A DNA stretch of 5,245 nt from Anaerolineales bacterium (GCA_015662065.1 DQUX01000034.1:1-5245), one strand, 5' to 3'. Shown: positions 1 to 5,005, counted from the stretch's first letter. Program-made: numbers and translations. Notes: generated by a model not told the origin, from the letters alone.

Positions 1-14
1 GTGAAGGGGCACGA

Positions 15-1391
15 TCACACGCTGAGGTTATGGGGGCGGCGGACCGGCCGGAGGGCGGGGGCTTCTCGGTAGAGATGCTCCCGGATGGCCTGGACCTCGC
101 GCCGGAGGGCCTCGTCCTCGTCCATCAGGGCGGTGACCCGCTCGCAGGCGTGGAGCACGGTCGTGTGGTCCCGCCCTCCCAGCACCCGGCCGATCTGGGA
201 GAGGGAGGCGTCGGTCTCCTGGCGCATCAGGTAGCAGGCGATCTGGCGGGGACGGGCGACTCGGCGGGCGCGGCTGGGGCCGGTCAGCTCCTCCTCGCTC
301 AGCCGGTAGAAGGCGGCCACTTCCCGCAGGATGGCCTCCGGCACGATCGCTGGCCGGGAGGGAGAGGTCAGGTCGGATAGGGCGGCCTCGGCCAGGTCGG
401 TGGTCAGCGGCTGGGCGGTGAGGGTGGAGGTGGCCACGACCCGGTTCAGCGCCCCTTCCAGCTCGCGGATGTTGTGGTGTATGCGTTCTGCGATCAGGAA
501 GAGGATCTCGTCGGGCACGGTGATCGCCCAGTCCTCGGATTTCCGTCGCAGGATGGCGATGCGTGTCTCCAGCTCCGGTGGCTGGATGTCTGTCGTCAGC
601 CCCCACTCGAAGCGGGAGCGGAGTCGTTCCTCCAGCGTCGCCATCGCCCGGGGGGGGCGGTCGGAGGAGATCACGATCTGAGCGCCGTTTCCGTGAAGGG
701 CGTTGAAGGTGTGGAAGAACTCCTCCTGGGTGGACTCCTTGCCGGCGATGAACTGGATATCGTCGATCAGCAGGACGTCCACGGTCCGGTAGGTATCGCG
801 GAAAGCCTCGGTGGTCCGGTTGCGGATCGCCTCGATCAGGTTGTTGGTGAAGGTCTCCGCCGAGACGTAGAGGACCTGCAGGTTGTTGGCCTTGCAGACG
901 TGGCCGATGGCGTGTAGGAGGTGGGTCTTCCCCAGGCCGACGCCGCCGTAGAGGAAGAGGGGATTGAAGGCATAGGCCGGCCGTTCTGCCACCGCTTGGC
1001 AGGCGGCGTGGGCCAGCCGATTGCCGGGGCCGACCACGAAGGAGTCGAAGGTATAGCGGGCGTTCAGGGGGCTGGAGGCCCGCCCGTTATCCCGGCCCTG
1101 CGTCTCCGATGGGGAGAGCAGGGGAGCGGGCTCCGGCACGCGGGGTTCCTCCCAGACGATGAAGCGCGCTCCCACCGTCCGTCCGGCGAGGCGGGTGAGG
1201 ATGCGCACGATCGTGGGGTGGAGGCGGTTTGCCAGCCAGTCTCTGGCGTAGGCGTTGGTCACGCCGATGATGAAAGCGCCGTCCTCGTAGGCCACCAGCT
1301 TGGCATCGCGAAGCCAGGTATCGAAGGTCGCTCTCGTCAGTTCTAGTTGGAGTTCGCCTAGCGCAGCCTGCCAGATCTGGTTGACATTCAT
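15..1391 (-). CDS. dnaA: Chromosomal replication initiator protein DnaA
   Basis: DnaA binds origin DNA as an ATP-dependent oligomer, melts the origin and loads the replicative helicase. This 458-residue protein has the normal family length and all four domains. Domain I is at about 1-80 (MNVNQIW start, helicase-loader contact). A short Pro/Ser-rich linker spans about 82-110. The AAA+ core runs from about 111 to 340, with Walker A GGVGLGKT at 149-156, Walker B LLIDD at 207-211, sensor 1 near S242-D244, the arginine-finger box ERLRSRFEWGL at 255-265 and sensor 2 NIRELEGALNR at 307-317. The C-terminal DNA-binding helix-turn-helix has VARPRQ at 378-383 and the DnaA signature GGRDHTTVLHACERV at 405-419. 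I chose the ATG at 1389-1391 because it gives the usual N-terminus and has GGGAG 10 nt upstream. A GTG at 1427 would add 12 residues, and TTG codons at 1394 and 1397 are also possible. No dnaN, recF or gyrB is visible beside it. The gene ends 14 bases from the left edge. Confidence 0.98.
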   Translation of the reverse strand: MNVNQIWQAALGELQLELTRATFDTWLRDAKLVAYEDGAFIIGVTNAYARDWLANRLHPTIVRILTRLAGRTVGARFIVWEEPRVPEPAPLLSPSETQGRDNGRASSPLNARYTFDSFVVGPGNRLAHAACQAVAERPAYAFNPLFLYGGVGLGKTHLLHAIGHVCKANNLQVLYVSAETFTNNLIEAIRNRTTEAFRDTYRTVDVLLIDDIQFIAGKESTQEEFFHTFNALHGNGAQIVISSDRPPRAMATLEERLRSRFEWGLTTDIQPPELETRIAILRRKSEDWAITVPDEILFLIAERIHHNIRELEGALNRVVATSTLTAQPLTTDLAEAALSDLTSPSRPAIVPEAILREVAAFYRLSEEELTGPSRARRVARPRQIACYLMRQETDASLSQIGRVLGGRDHTTVLHACERVTALMDEDEALRREVQAIREHLYREAPALRPVRRPHNLSV

Positions 1392-1425
1392 CAACAAAGC
1401 GCTCCCAAGGGACGCAGTAGGCCCC

Positions 1426-1446
1426 ACAACCGGTTGTCGAACGACA
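1426..1446. promoter_or_regulatory. Two overlapping palindromes upstream of dnaA
   Basis: ACAACCGGTTGT at 1426-1437 is a perfect 12-bp palindrome. It overlaps TGTCG-AA-CGACA at 1435-1446, which has 5-bp arms around a 2-bp centre. Both lie 35-55 bases upstream of the dnaA ATG, inside the predicted leader. Their central gaps are too short for a good RNA hairpin, so dimeric-protein binding sites are the likelier reading. They do not match the DnaA box consensus. The regulator is unknown. Confidence 0.4.
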
Positions 1447-1571
1447 GTAAGGAAACGCGAGGCGGAGTGCTCTTAGGGCGGGTGGCCCGGAGAGGCCAAC
1501 TGTTATGATGAACCCGGGGTTTATGCGGCGAGGATCTCAGGTCCGTTCCCGCCCAGCCTCAAGCGGTCCCC

Positions 1572-1600
1572 ATTGTACCAGAAGAGGGGCGAAGGGGCAA
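1572..1600 (-). promoter_or_regulatory. Predicted sigma-70-type promoter of dnaA
   Basis: On the minus strand there is a -35 TTGCCC (1595-1600), a 17-bp spacer and a -10 TACAAT (1572-1577). The -10 is preceded by TGG, which forms an extended -10 (TGn). Transcription would start near 1565, giving a leader of about 175 nt before the dnaA ATG at 1391. No ATG occurs in that leader on this strand. It is the best promoter match I found between the reductase gene and dnaA. It is a motif prediction only. Confidence 0.6.
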
Positions 1601-1719
1601 TCCCCTACAGCGGCAGTTGCCTTAAAAGAGGGAATGGTTTAAGGTTCCTTATGGCAAGTGGGGGCAGGCGCTCCCCGGCCCCTGCTGGCGAGCCTGCGAA
1701 CGTGCCGAGACCCTGCTGG

Positions 1720-1735
1720 GGGGAGGAGGCTCCCC
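1720..1735. repeat. Short GC hairpin
   Basis: GGGGAG (1720-1725), loop GAGG, then CTCCCC (1730-1735) form a perfect 6-bp stem with a 4-nt loop. It has no T tract on either strand. It is one of several GC-rich hairpins in this gap and its role is unknown. Confidence 0.45.
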
Positions 1736-1826
1736 GCCAATCCCCAGATGTGCGGTTGACATCGAGGGGAACCCCAAGATATGGGTGGGGCGACAGGCCT
1801 TGCCCTCCGGCCCGTCTTTTCCCTCA

Positions 1827-1864
1827 CAGAGGCAGGCCACCAAACGTGGGGTGGCCCGCCTCTG
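1827..1864. repeat. 15-bp inverted repeat (strong hairpin)
   Basis: CAGAGGCAGGCCACC (1827-1841) and GGTGGCCCGCCTCTG (1850-1864) are inverted copies with one mismatch, around an 8-base loop (1842-1849). In minus-strand RNA the hairpin would form 46 nt after the stop of the reductase gene. It could therefore help end that transcript, but no T run follows in that direction. A T-rich stretch (near 1884-1888) lies 20 bases beyond it on the plus strand, where no gene reads into it. It may instead be a copy of an interspersed palindromic repeat. Confidence 0.7.
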
Positions 1865-1891
1865 GATTTGGTCAGGCATAGCATTTTTCTT

Positions 1892-1909
1892 GTTGGCCAA
1901 TATGGCAAC
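1892..1909. repeat. Bulged hairpin directly after the reductase stop codon
   Basis: GTTGGCCA (1892-1899), a 3-base loop, then TGGCAAC (1903-1909) give a 7-bp stem with one bulged G. It begins one base after the stop codon of the minus-strand reductase. The RNA on that strand continues with A-rich rather than U-rich sequence, so it is not a classical intrinsic terminator. It could stabilise the 3' end of the message. Confidence 0.4.
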
Positions 1910-1910
1910 T

Positions 1911-2717
1911 TTATCCGACGATCAGTTCCCCTCCATCCACTGGGATCATCGCCCCGCTGATCCAGGTGATGGCCGGATCGGCCAGGACCACCAGCGTCGT
2001 GGCGACGTCCTCGGGGGTGGTGAGTCGGCCTCCGGGGTTGCGCTGGAGCGCCTCCTGGACCCACTGCTCGTGGCCGGGGATGGCCCGCAGGGCCGGCGTG
2101 TCGGTGACGCCGGGACGGAGGCAGTTGACCGCGATCCCCCGGGGGCCCAGCTCCAGCGCCAACTGTCGCACGTGGCTCTCCAGCGCCGCCTTGGCCGCCG
2201 ACACCGCTCCGTAGGGCACCACCACCCGTTCCGCCCCGCCGCTGGAGAGGGTGTAGACCCGACTGCCGCGCACCAGCAGCCCTCGCCGCACCAGGTCCTG
2301 CACCCAATAGACCAAGCTGTGGGCCATCACCCGCAGCGTCATATCCATCTGGGCCTCGGTGATGGCCTCCTCCGGCTCGTCGGCGATGAAGGGGAGGAGT
2401 GAACCGAAGGCCAGGGAGTGGAGGACGAAGTGGATGGCCCGGTGTTCCTCGTCCGCCAGGACCTCCTCGATCTTGTCCAGTACCCGGGCCCGCTTGCGGG
2501 CATCGGCCGCGTTGGTGTTGAAGAAGACCGCCCGCCGCCCGGCGGCCTCGATGTCCGCCACCACCTGCCGGGCCCGGTCCAGGGTGGCCCTCGTGTCCAG
2601 GTGCACGCCGAAGATATGCATCCCGGCTCGGGCCATCGCCCGCGCCGTCGCCGCGCCAAACCCGCTGGAGGCCCCCAGGATCAGTGCCCAGCGGTCCTTG
2701 AGATCTTCTCTGTTCAT
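1911..2717 (-). CDS. Short-chain dehydrogenase/reductase, enoyl-ACP reductase (FabI/FabL)-like
   Basis: This is a 268-residue SDR-fold NAD(P)H-dependent oxidoreductase, presumably cytoplasmic. The cofactor-binding glycine motif GASSGFG at 15-21 is of the classical SDR type. The active site, however, is Y169-x6-K176 (YGAVSAAK), the spacing of enoyl-ACP reductases, rather than the usual Y-x3-K. The flanking TLSSGGAER (156-164) and VLHSLAFG (98-105) resemble FabI. The segment RPGVTDTPALRAIPG (201-215) and the end IPVDGG (258-263) resemble Bacillus FabL as I recall it. The position of FabI Tyr146 is Ser159 here, and FabL also has Ser there. The likely reaction is NAD(P)H-dependent reduction of a trans-2-enoyl thioester in fatty-acid synthesis; another carbonyl or enoyl substrate is possible. 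The ATG at 2715-2717 has GGAGGG 3 nt upstream. The gene is divergent from apgM and no other fatty-acid gene is nearby. SDR membership is certain; the enoyl reductase role is moderately likely. Confidence 0.9.
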   Translation of the reverse strand: MNREDLKDRWALILGASSGFGAATARAMARAGMHIFGVHLDTRATLDRARQVVADIEAAGRRAVFFNTNAADARKRARVLDKIEEVLADEEHRAIHFVLHSLAFGSLLPFIADEPEEAITEAQMDMTLRVMAHSLVYWVQDLVRRGLLVRGSRVYTLSSGGAERVVVPYGAVSAAKAALESHVRQLALELGPRGIAVNCLRPGVTDTPALRAIPGHEQWVQEALQRNPGGRLTTPEDVATTLVVLADPAITWISGAMIPVDGGELIVG

Positions 2718-2761
2718 CTTCCCTCCGTCTTTGGTCTGATGTGAAGCGTTTTGCCTCTACA

Positions 2762-2790
2762 ATGATAACACCGTGTGGGCCTCAAGGCAA
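2762..2790 (-). promoter_or_regulatory. Predicted promoter of the reductase gene
   Basis: On the minus strand there is a -35 TTGCCT (2785-2790), a 17-bp spacer and a -10 TATCAT (2762-2767). The start site would fall near 2755, leaving a leader of about 38 nt with GGAGGG just before the ATG at 2717. The -35 overlaps the palindrome GCCT-CA-AGGC at 2779-2788. It is a motif prediction only. Confidence 0.5.
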
Positions 2791-2811
2791 CGCCGACGGC
2801 GCTCAAGCGCC
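2779..2811. promoter_or_regulatory. Pair of palindromes in the divergent promoter region
   Basis: GCCT-CA-AGGC (2779-2788) and GGCGCT-CA-AGCGCC (2798-2811) share the core CTCAAG. Their centres are 21 bp apart, or two helical turns. The first overlaps the predicted -35 of the reductase gene. The layout would suit a dimeric regulator binding two sites on one face of the DNA. The second could also form an RNA hairpin, but no transcript is predicted to cross it. Confidence 0.35.
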
Positions 2812-2856
2812 TACTACCAACCGGGGTGGGAATGCAGGTGCGGTTGTAATACTCAT

Positions 2857-2884
2857 TTGACGTCTGAGCCAATTGGGGTACTAT
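2857..2884 (+). promoter_or_regulatory. Predicted promoter of apgM
   Basis: A -35 TTGACG (2857-2862), a 16-bp spacer and a -10 TACTAT (2879-2884) form a good sigma-70-type promoter. Transcription would start near 2891, about 27 nt before the chosen apgM start. This placement rules out the upstream in-frame TTG at 2873 as the start, because it would lie within the promoter. Confidence 0.65.
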
Positions 2885-2901
2885 GTCTGGGATCAAACGA
2901 C

Positions 2902-2909
2902 GGAGGAGG
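2902..2909 (+). promoter_or_regulatory. Ribosome binding site deciding the apgM start
   Basis: GGAGGAGG is a near-perfect Shine-Dalgarno sequence. It lies 2 nt from the ATG at 2912 and 8 nt from the in-frame ATG at 2918. The second spacing is the normal one, so 2918 is preferred. Confidence 0.75.
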
Positions 2910-2917
2910 GGATGGAT

Positions 2918-4126
2918 ATGGACCGGTTGGAGCTGATACGGGGGCTGGCGGTTGACGGGGAGAGCAAGATCCTCCTGGTGGTGTTGGACGGGCTGGGGGG
3001 GCTGCCGATGTCCCCTGATGGCCCCACGGAGCTGGAGGCGGCGCGGACCCCCAACCTGGACGCGCTGGCCGCCCGCTCGATCTGCGGGATGAGCACCCCC
3101 ATCGCGCCGGGGATCTCCCCCGGCAGCGGGCCGGGCCATCTCTCCCTTTTCGGTTACGACCCGCTCCGCTTCGAGATCGGCCGGGGGGTGCTGGAGGCCC
3201 TGGGCATCGGCTTCGACCTGCGGCCGAACGACATCGCCGCCCGGGGGAACTTCTGCACGCTGGACCCCAAGACGGGGGTGATCACCGACCGGCGGGCGGG
3301 CCGCATCCCCACCGAGGTCGGGGCGCGGCTGTGTGAGAAACTCCGCGCTGTCCGGCTCCCCGGCGTGGAGGCCTTCGTCGAGCCGGTGAAGGAGTACCGC
3401 TTCGTCCTGGTGCTGCGGGGGGAGGGGTTGGAAGACGGCCTCACGGAGACCGACCCCCAGCGGACGGGGGTGCCTCCCCTGCCGGTGGAGCCCACCCGTC
3501 CGGAGGCATCCCCCACGGCCGACCTCCTCAACCGGTGGCTGGCCGAGGCCCGTCGCATCCTCGCCGATGAGTACCCGGCCAACGGCTGCAACCTGCGCGG
3601 CATCGCCAAGGACCCGGGGCTCCCCAAGATGCCGGACATCTACCGTCTCCGCTGCGCGGCCATCGCCACCTATCCGATGTATCGGGGCGTGGCCAAGCTG
3701 GCCGGGATGGAGGCCCTCCCCACCGGCGACACCATCGAGGACGAGGTAGAGACACTGAAGGCCCACTGGGATGAATATGACTACTTCTTCTTCCATGTCA
3801 AGAAGACCGACAGCGCGGGGGAGGACGGGGACTTCGGCCGGAAGGCGGGGGTGATCGAGCACTTCGACCGGGTGCTGCCGGAGATCCTGGCGCTGGGGCC
3901 GGACGTGGTGGTCGTCACCGGCGACCACTCCACTCCGGCTCTGTGGAAGGCCCACTCCTGGCACGAACTGCCGGTCCTCCTCTGGTCGAAGTACGTCCGT
4001 CCGGACGGGGTGACCGCCTTCGGCGAGCGACCCTGTATGCAGGGCGGCCTGGGCCACATCCGCCACGTCGATCTGATGGGGCTGGCGATGGCCCATGCGG
4101 CCCGGCTGACCAAGTTTGGGGCGTGA
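2918..4126 (+). CDS. apgM: Cofactor-independent (archaeal-type) phosphoglycerate mutase
   Basis: The enzyme interconverts 3- and 2-phosphoglycerate in glycolysis and gluconeogenesis without 2,3-bisphosphoglycerate, through a phosphoserine intermediate and two metal ions. The 402-residue length fits the ApgM family. The alkaline-phosphatase-fold motifs are in order: LLVVLDGLGG with metal ligand D24; PGSGPGHLSLFGYDP with nucleophile S70; GRGVLEALGIGF at 88-99; HVKKTDSAGED at 293-303 with D298; TGDHSTP at 335-340 region with D336 and H337; and KAHSWHELPVLL with H346. By alignment with BPG-independent mutases, E302 stands where a metal-binding His is expected (D-x3-H). This may be a subfamily trait or may point to a related phosphotransferase. 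Sister families were once proposed as homoserine kinases, so a different phosphoryl substrate cannot be excluded. It has its own promoter and a strong ribosome site, is divergent from the reductase gene and converges with the membrane-protein gene 28 bases downstream. No clear intrinsic terminator follows. Confidence 0.93.
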   Translation: MDRLELIRGLAVDGESKILLVVLDGLGGLPMSPDGPTELEAARTPNLDALAARSICGMSTPIAPGISPGSGPGHLSLFGYDPLRFEIGRGVLEALGIGFDLRPNDIAARGNFCTLDPKTGVITDRRAGRIPTEVGARLCEKLRAVRLPGVEAFVEPVKEYRFVLVLRGEGLEDGLTETDPQRTGVPPLPVEPTRPEASPTADLLNRWLAEARRILADEYPANGCNLRGIAKDPGLPKMPDIYRLRCAAIATYPMYRGVAKLAGMEALPTGDTIEDEVETLKAHWDEYDYFFFHVKKTDSAGEDGDFGRKAGVIEHFDRVLPEILALGPDVVVVTGDHSTPALWKAHSWHELPVLLWSKYVRPDGVTAFGERPCMQGGLGHIRHVDLMGLAMAHAARLTKFGA

Positions 4127-4141
4127 GGGGGGTGGGGACGC

Positions 4142-4165
4142 GGTGACCGGGTGACTAGGCGACTG
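4142..4165. repeat. Three tandem 8-bp units (GGTGACCG-like)
   Basis: The units are GGTGACCG (4142-4149), GGTGACTA (4150-4157) and GGCGACTG (4158-4165), which match a GGYGACYR pattern. The stop codon of the minus-strand membrane-protein gene (4155-4157) is part of the middle unit. The array lies between the two convergent genes, 15 bases after the apgM stop. Confidence 0.6.
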
Positions 4166-4862
4166 GGGGGCCGTGAACTTTAAACTTCGAACTGTGAACT
4201 TCGAACCTCCGCCAGAGAAGCGCACCTGTCCCTATAACCCCTGCCTGGACCACCAGCAGCCCCACCACCACTGCCCCCACGTCCATCCAGAACCGCTCCG
4301 GGTAGAGGCGAATGAGGGTGTCGGAGGTGGGGAAGGTCCAGGTACCGGGCGGAAAGAGGAGCTCGTGGAAGCCGGTGAAGAAGACCTCCCACCGGGCCAG
4401 CATCAGCCCCCCCACGCCGACCAGAAGCCCTAGTGTGAGGAGGCTGCCGCCCAGGAGAGCGACCGGCGCGCGGGGACGGGTGGCAGGGCGAGCGGCGAGA
4501 GCTACCACCCCCCCCACAGCCACCACCCCGGTAACCAGCCCCGCCCACAGGATGGCCCAGAACACCCGTTTCACGTCCACCATATGGCCCAGCTCTCGTT
4601 CGTTGAAGGCCGGCCCCCCCTCCGGGAGCCGCAGGTCGGCCAGCAGGTCGATCTCCGCGCCGGTCGTCAGGTAGTCCACGCAGGTTTCCGCCAGCCGGAT
4701 CCGCTCCTGGGCGGTCAGGCCGTAGGGGTCGGGGGGAAAATCGGCCTTGCCGTACTCCCAGTGAACCAGCCAGGGGCCGGTGGTGGCCCGCAGGCTCACC
4801 GCCAGGAGCGCCAGCGGCAGGGCAAGCACCACGAGGATATGGAGCAGACGGGCGTGTTTCAT
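4155..4862 (-). CDS. DUF1461 (TIGR01906-type) integral membrane protein
   Basis: This 235-residue polytopic membrane protein has no known activity. Predicted helices lie at about 7-25, 99-123, 133-155 and 193-216. A long non-cytoplasmic-looking loop follows helix 1 (about 26-98). The family pattern is visible: NERELGHMVDVKRVFW at 87-102 before helix 2, and FHELLF, then TWTF, LIRLYPERFW within 165-192 between helices 3 and 4. The length is normal for the family, but the last 15 or so residues (EVHSSKFKVHGPPVA) come from the tandem heptamer repeat and an adjacent 8-bp repeat that supplies the TAG stop. This tail is therefore probably not conserved. The ATG at 4860-4862 begins a good hydrophobic N-terminus. 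No Shine-Dalgarno sequence precedes it, and the predicted -10 ends 6 bases before it, so a leaderless message is likely. The frame stays open upstream to 5216, but that part is not protein-like. The gene is transcribed alone and faces apgM. Confidence 0.85.
   Translation of the reverse strand: MKHARLLHILVVLALPLALLAVSLRATTGPWLVHWEYGKADFPPDPYGLTAQERIRLAETCVDYLTTGAEIDLLADLRLPEGGPAFNERELGHMVDVKRVFWAILWAGLVTGVVAVGGVVALAARPATRPRAPVALLGGSLLTLGLLVGVGGLMLARWEVFFTGFHELLFPPGTWTFPTSDTLIRLYPERFWMDVGAVVVGLLVVQAGVIGTGALLWRRFEVHSSKFKVHGPPVA
4173..4207. repeat. Five tandem 7-bp units (NNNAACT)
   Basis: The units are GTGAACT, TTAAACT, TCGAACT, GTGAACT and TCGAACC, contiguous from 4173 to 4207. The AACT part is constant (last base varies in the fifth) and the first three bases vary. 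The array is AT-rich compared with its surroundings. It codes on the minus strand for residues of about 218-229 of the DUF1461 protein. It resembles the short tandemly repeated heptamers known from cyanobacteria in style, not in sequence. Confidence 0.75.
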
Positions 4863-4868
4863 ACGGGT

Positions 4869-4897
4869 AGGATACCACAAACGATGAGTCGTTGCAA
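4869..4897 (-). promoter_or_regulatory. Predicted leaderless promoter of the DUF1461 gene
   Basis: On the minus strand there is a -35 TTGCAA (4892-4897), a 17-bp spacer and a -10 TATCCT (4869-4874), with TGG just before the -10 (extended -10). Only 6 bases separate the -10 from the ATG at 4862, so the expected start site is the A of the ATG itself. The lack of any ribosome site fits this. Confidence 0.55.
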
Positions 4898-4901
4898 CGA
4901 C
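4888..4901. promoter_or_regulatory. Perfect 14-bp palindrome over the -35 (candidate operator)
   Basis: GTCGTTGCAACGAC is identical to its own reverse complement. Its central TTGCAA is the predicted -35 of the DUF1461 gene, so a dimeric repressor bound here would block RNA polymerase. A second, smaller palindrome GGGAT-C-ATCCC (4902-4912) abuts it on the upstream side. The cognate regulator is not in the window. Confidence 0.5.
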
Positions 4902-4959
4902 GGGATCATCCCTTCCCCTCCTCGCCACCCACCGCGGCATCGCCAAGAGGAACACAGAA

Positions 4960-4997
4960 CGGCAGGACCGGCGGGTTCTGATCCGCAAATCCTGCCG
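4960..4997 (-). terminator. Hairpin after the WD40 gene, possible terminator
   Basis: CGGCAGGA (4960-4967) and TCCTGCCG (4990-4997) are perfect 8-bp inverted copies. The 22-base loop can fold further through GCGG and CCGC. In minus-strand RNA it begins 8 nt after the WD40 gene stop and is followed by a T-rich but interrupted stretch (9 T in the next 15). It could act as an intrinsic terminator, though the tail is imperfect. Confidence 0.45.
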
Positions 4998-5005
4998 ATC
5001 CGCCG

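Larger units (their letters stand above)
1392..1910. other. Long non-coding gap with GC-rich inverted and degenerate repeats
   Basis: This 519-base stretch separates two minus-strand genes. The left part (1392-1600) holds the dnaA leader, palindromes and promoter. The right part (about 1620-1910) has no convincing gene: frames are open on both strands but lack ATG starts with ribosome sites, and their products are Pro/Gly/Arg-rich with no recognisable domain. It contains a perfect 7-bp inverted repeat CCTTAAA/TTTAAGG (1620-1626/1638-1644), a GGGGAG-GAGG-CTCCCC hairpin (1720-1735), a 15-bp hairpin (1827-1864), a bulged hairpin next to the reductase stop (1892-1909), and three loosely similar segments starting near 1742, 1772 and 1840. 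I found no good match to the DnaA box TTATCCACA, so there is no support for an origin here. The last 45 bases are distinctly more AT-rich than the surroundings. Confidence 0.6.

Noticed and set aside
28..1346. Several open frames of 116-192 codons overlapping dnaA
   Set aside because: They are shadows of a complete dnaA with every family motif. Their products are low-complexity and have no ribosome sites.
1573..1881. A 102-codon plus-strand frame in the gap
   Set aside because: It starts with TTG inside the dnaA promoter, has no ribosome site, and its composition is that of translated GC-rich repeats.
1649..1900. An 83-codon minus-strand frame in the gap
   Set aside because: It starts with TTG, has no ribosome site and runs through the hairpins. 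The product is not recognisable.
1911..1919. TTATCCGAC as a possible DnaA box
   Set aside because: It matches only the first six bases of TTATCCACA with the rest poor, is single, and lies in the end of the reductase coding region.
1639..2307. A 222-codon minus-strand frame overlapping the reductase end
   Set aside because: Most of it is an out-of-frame shadow of the reductase gene with a Gly/Arg/Pro-rich product.
2818..2846. Inverted repeat CAACCG/CGGTTG upstream of apgM
   Set aside because: The arms are only 6 bp with a 17-base gap. Such a pair is expected by chance, so it is not listed as a separate feature and is mentioned only for its similarity to the dnaA palindrome.
4127..4154. A terminator between the convergent genes
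   Set aside because: The 28 bases are G-rich with no stem followed by a T tract, so no intrinsic terminator can be supported.
2714..4225. A 503-codon open frame antisense to apgM
   Set aside because: It lies opposite a clear phosphoglycerate mutase with all its motifs, and its product is Pro/His/Gln/Arg-rich with no domain. It stays open only because of the GC-rich codon bias of apgM. Its first residues come from the heptamer repeat.
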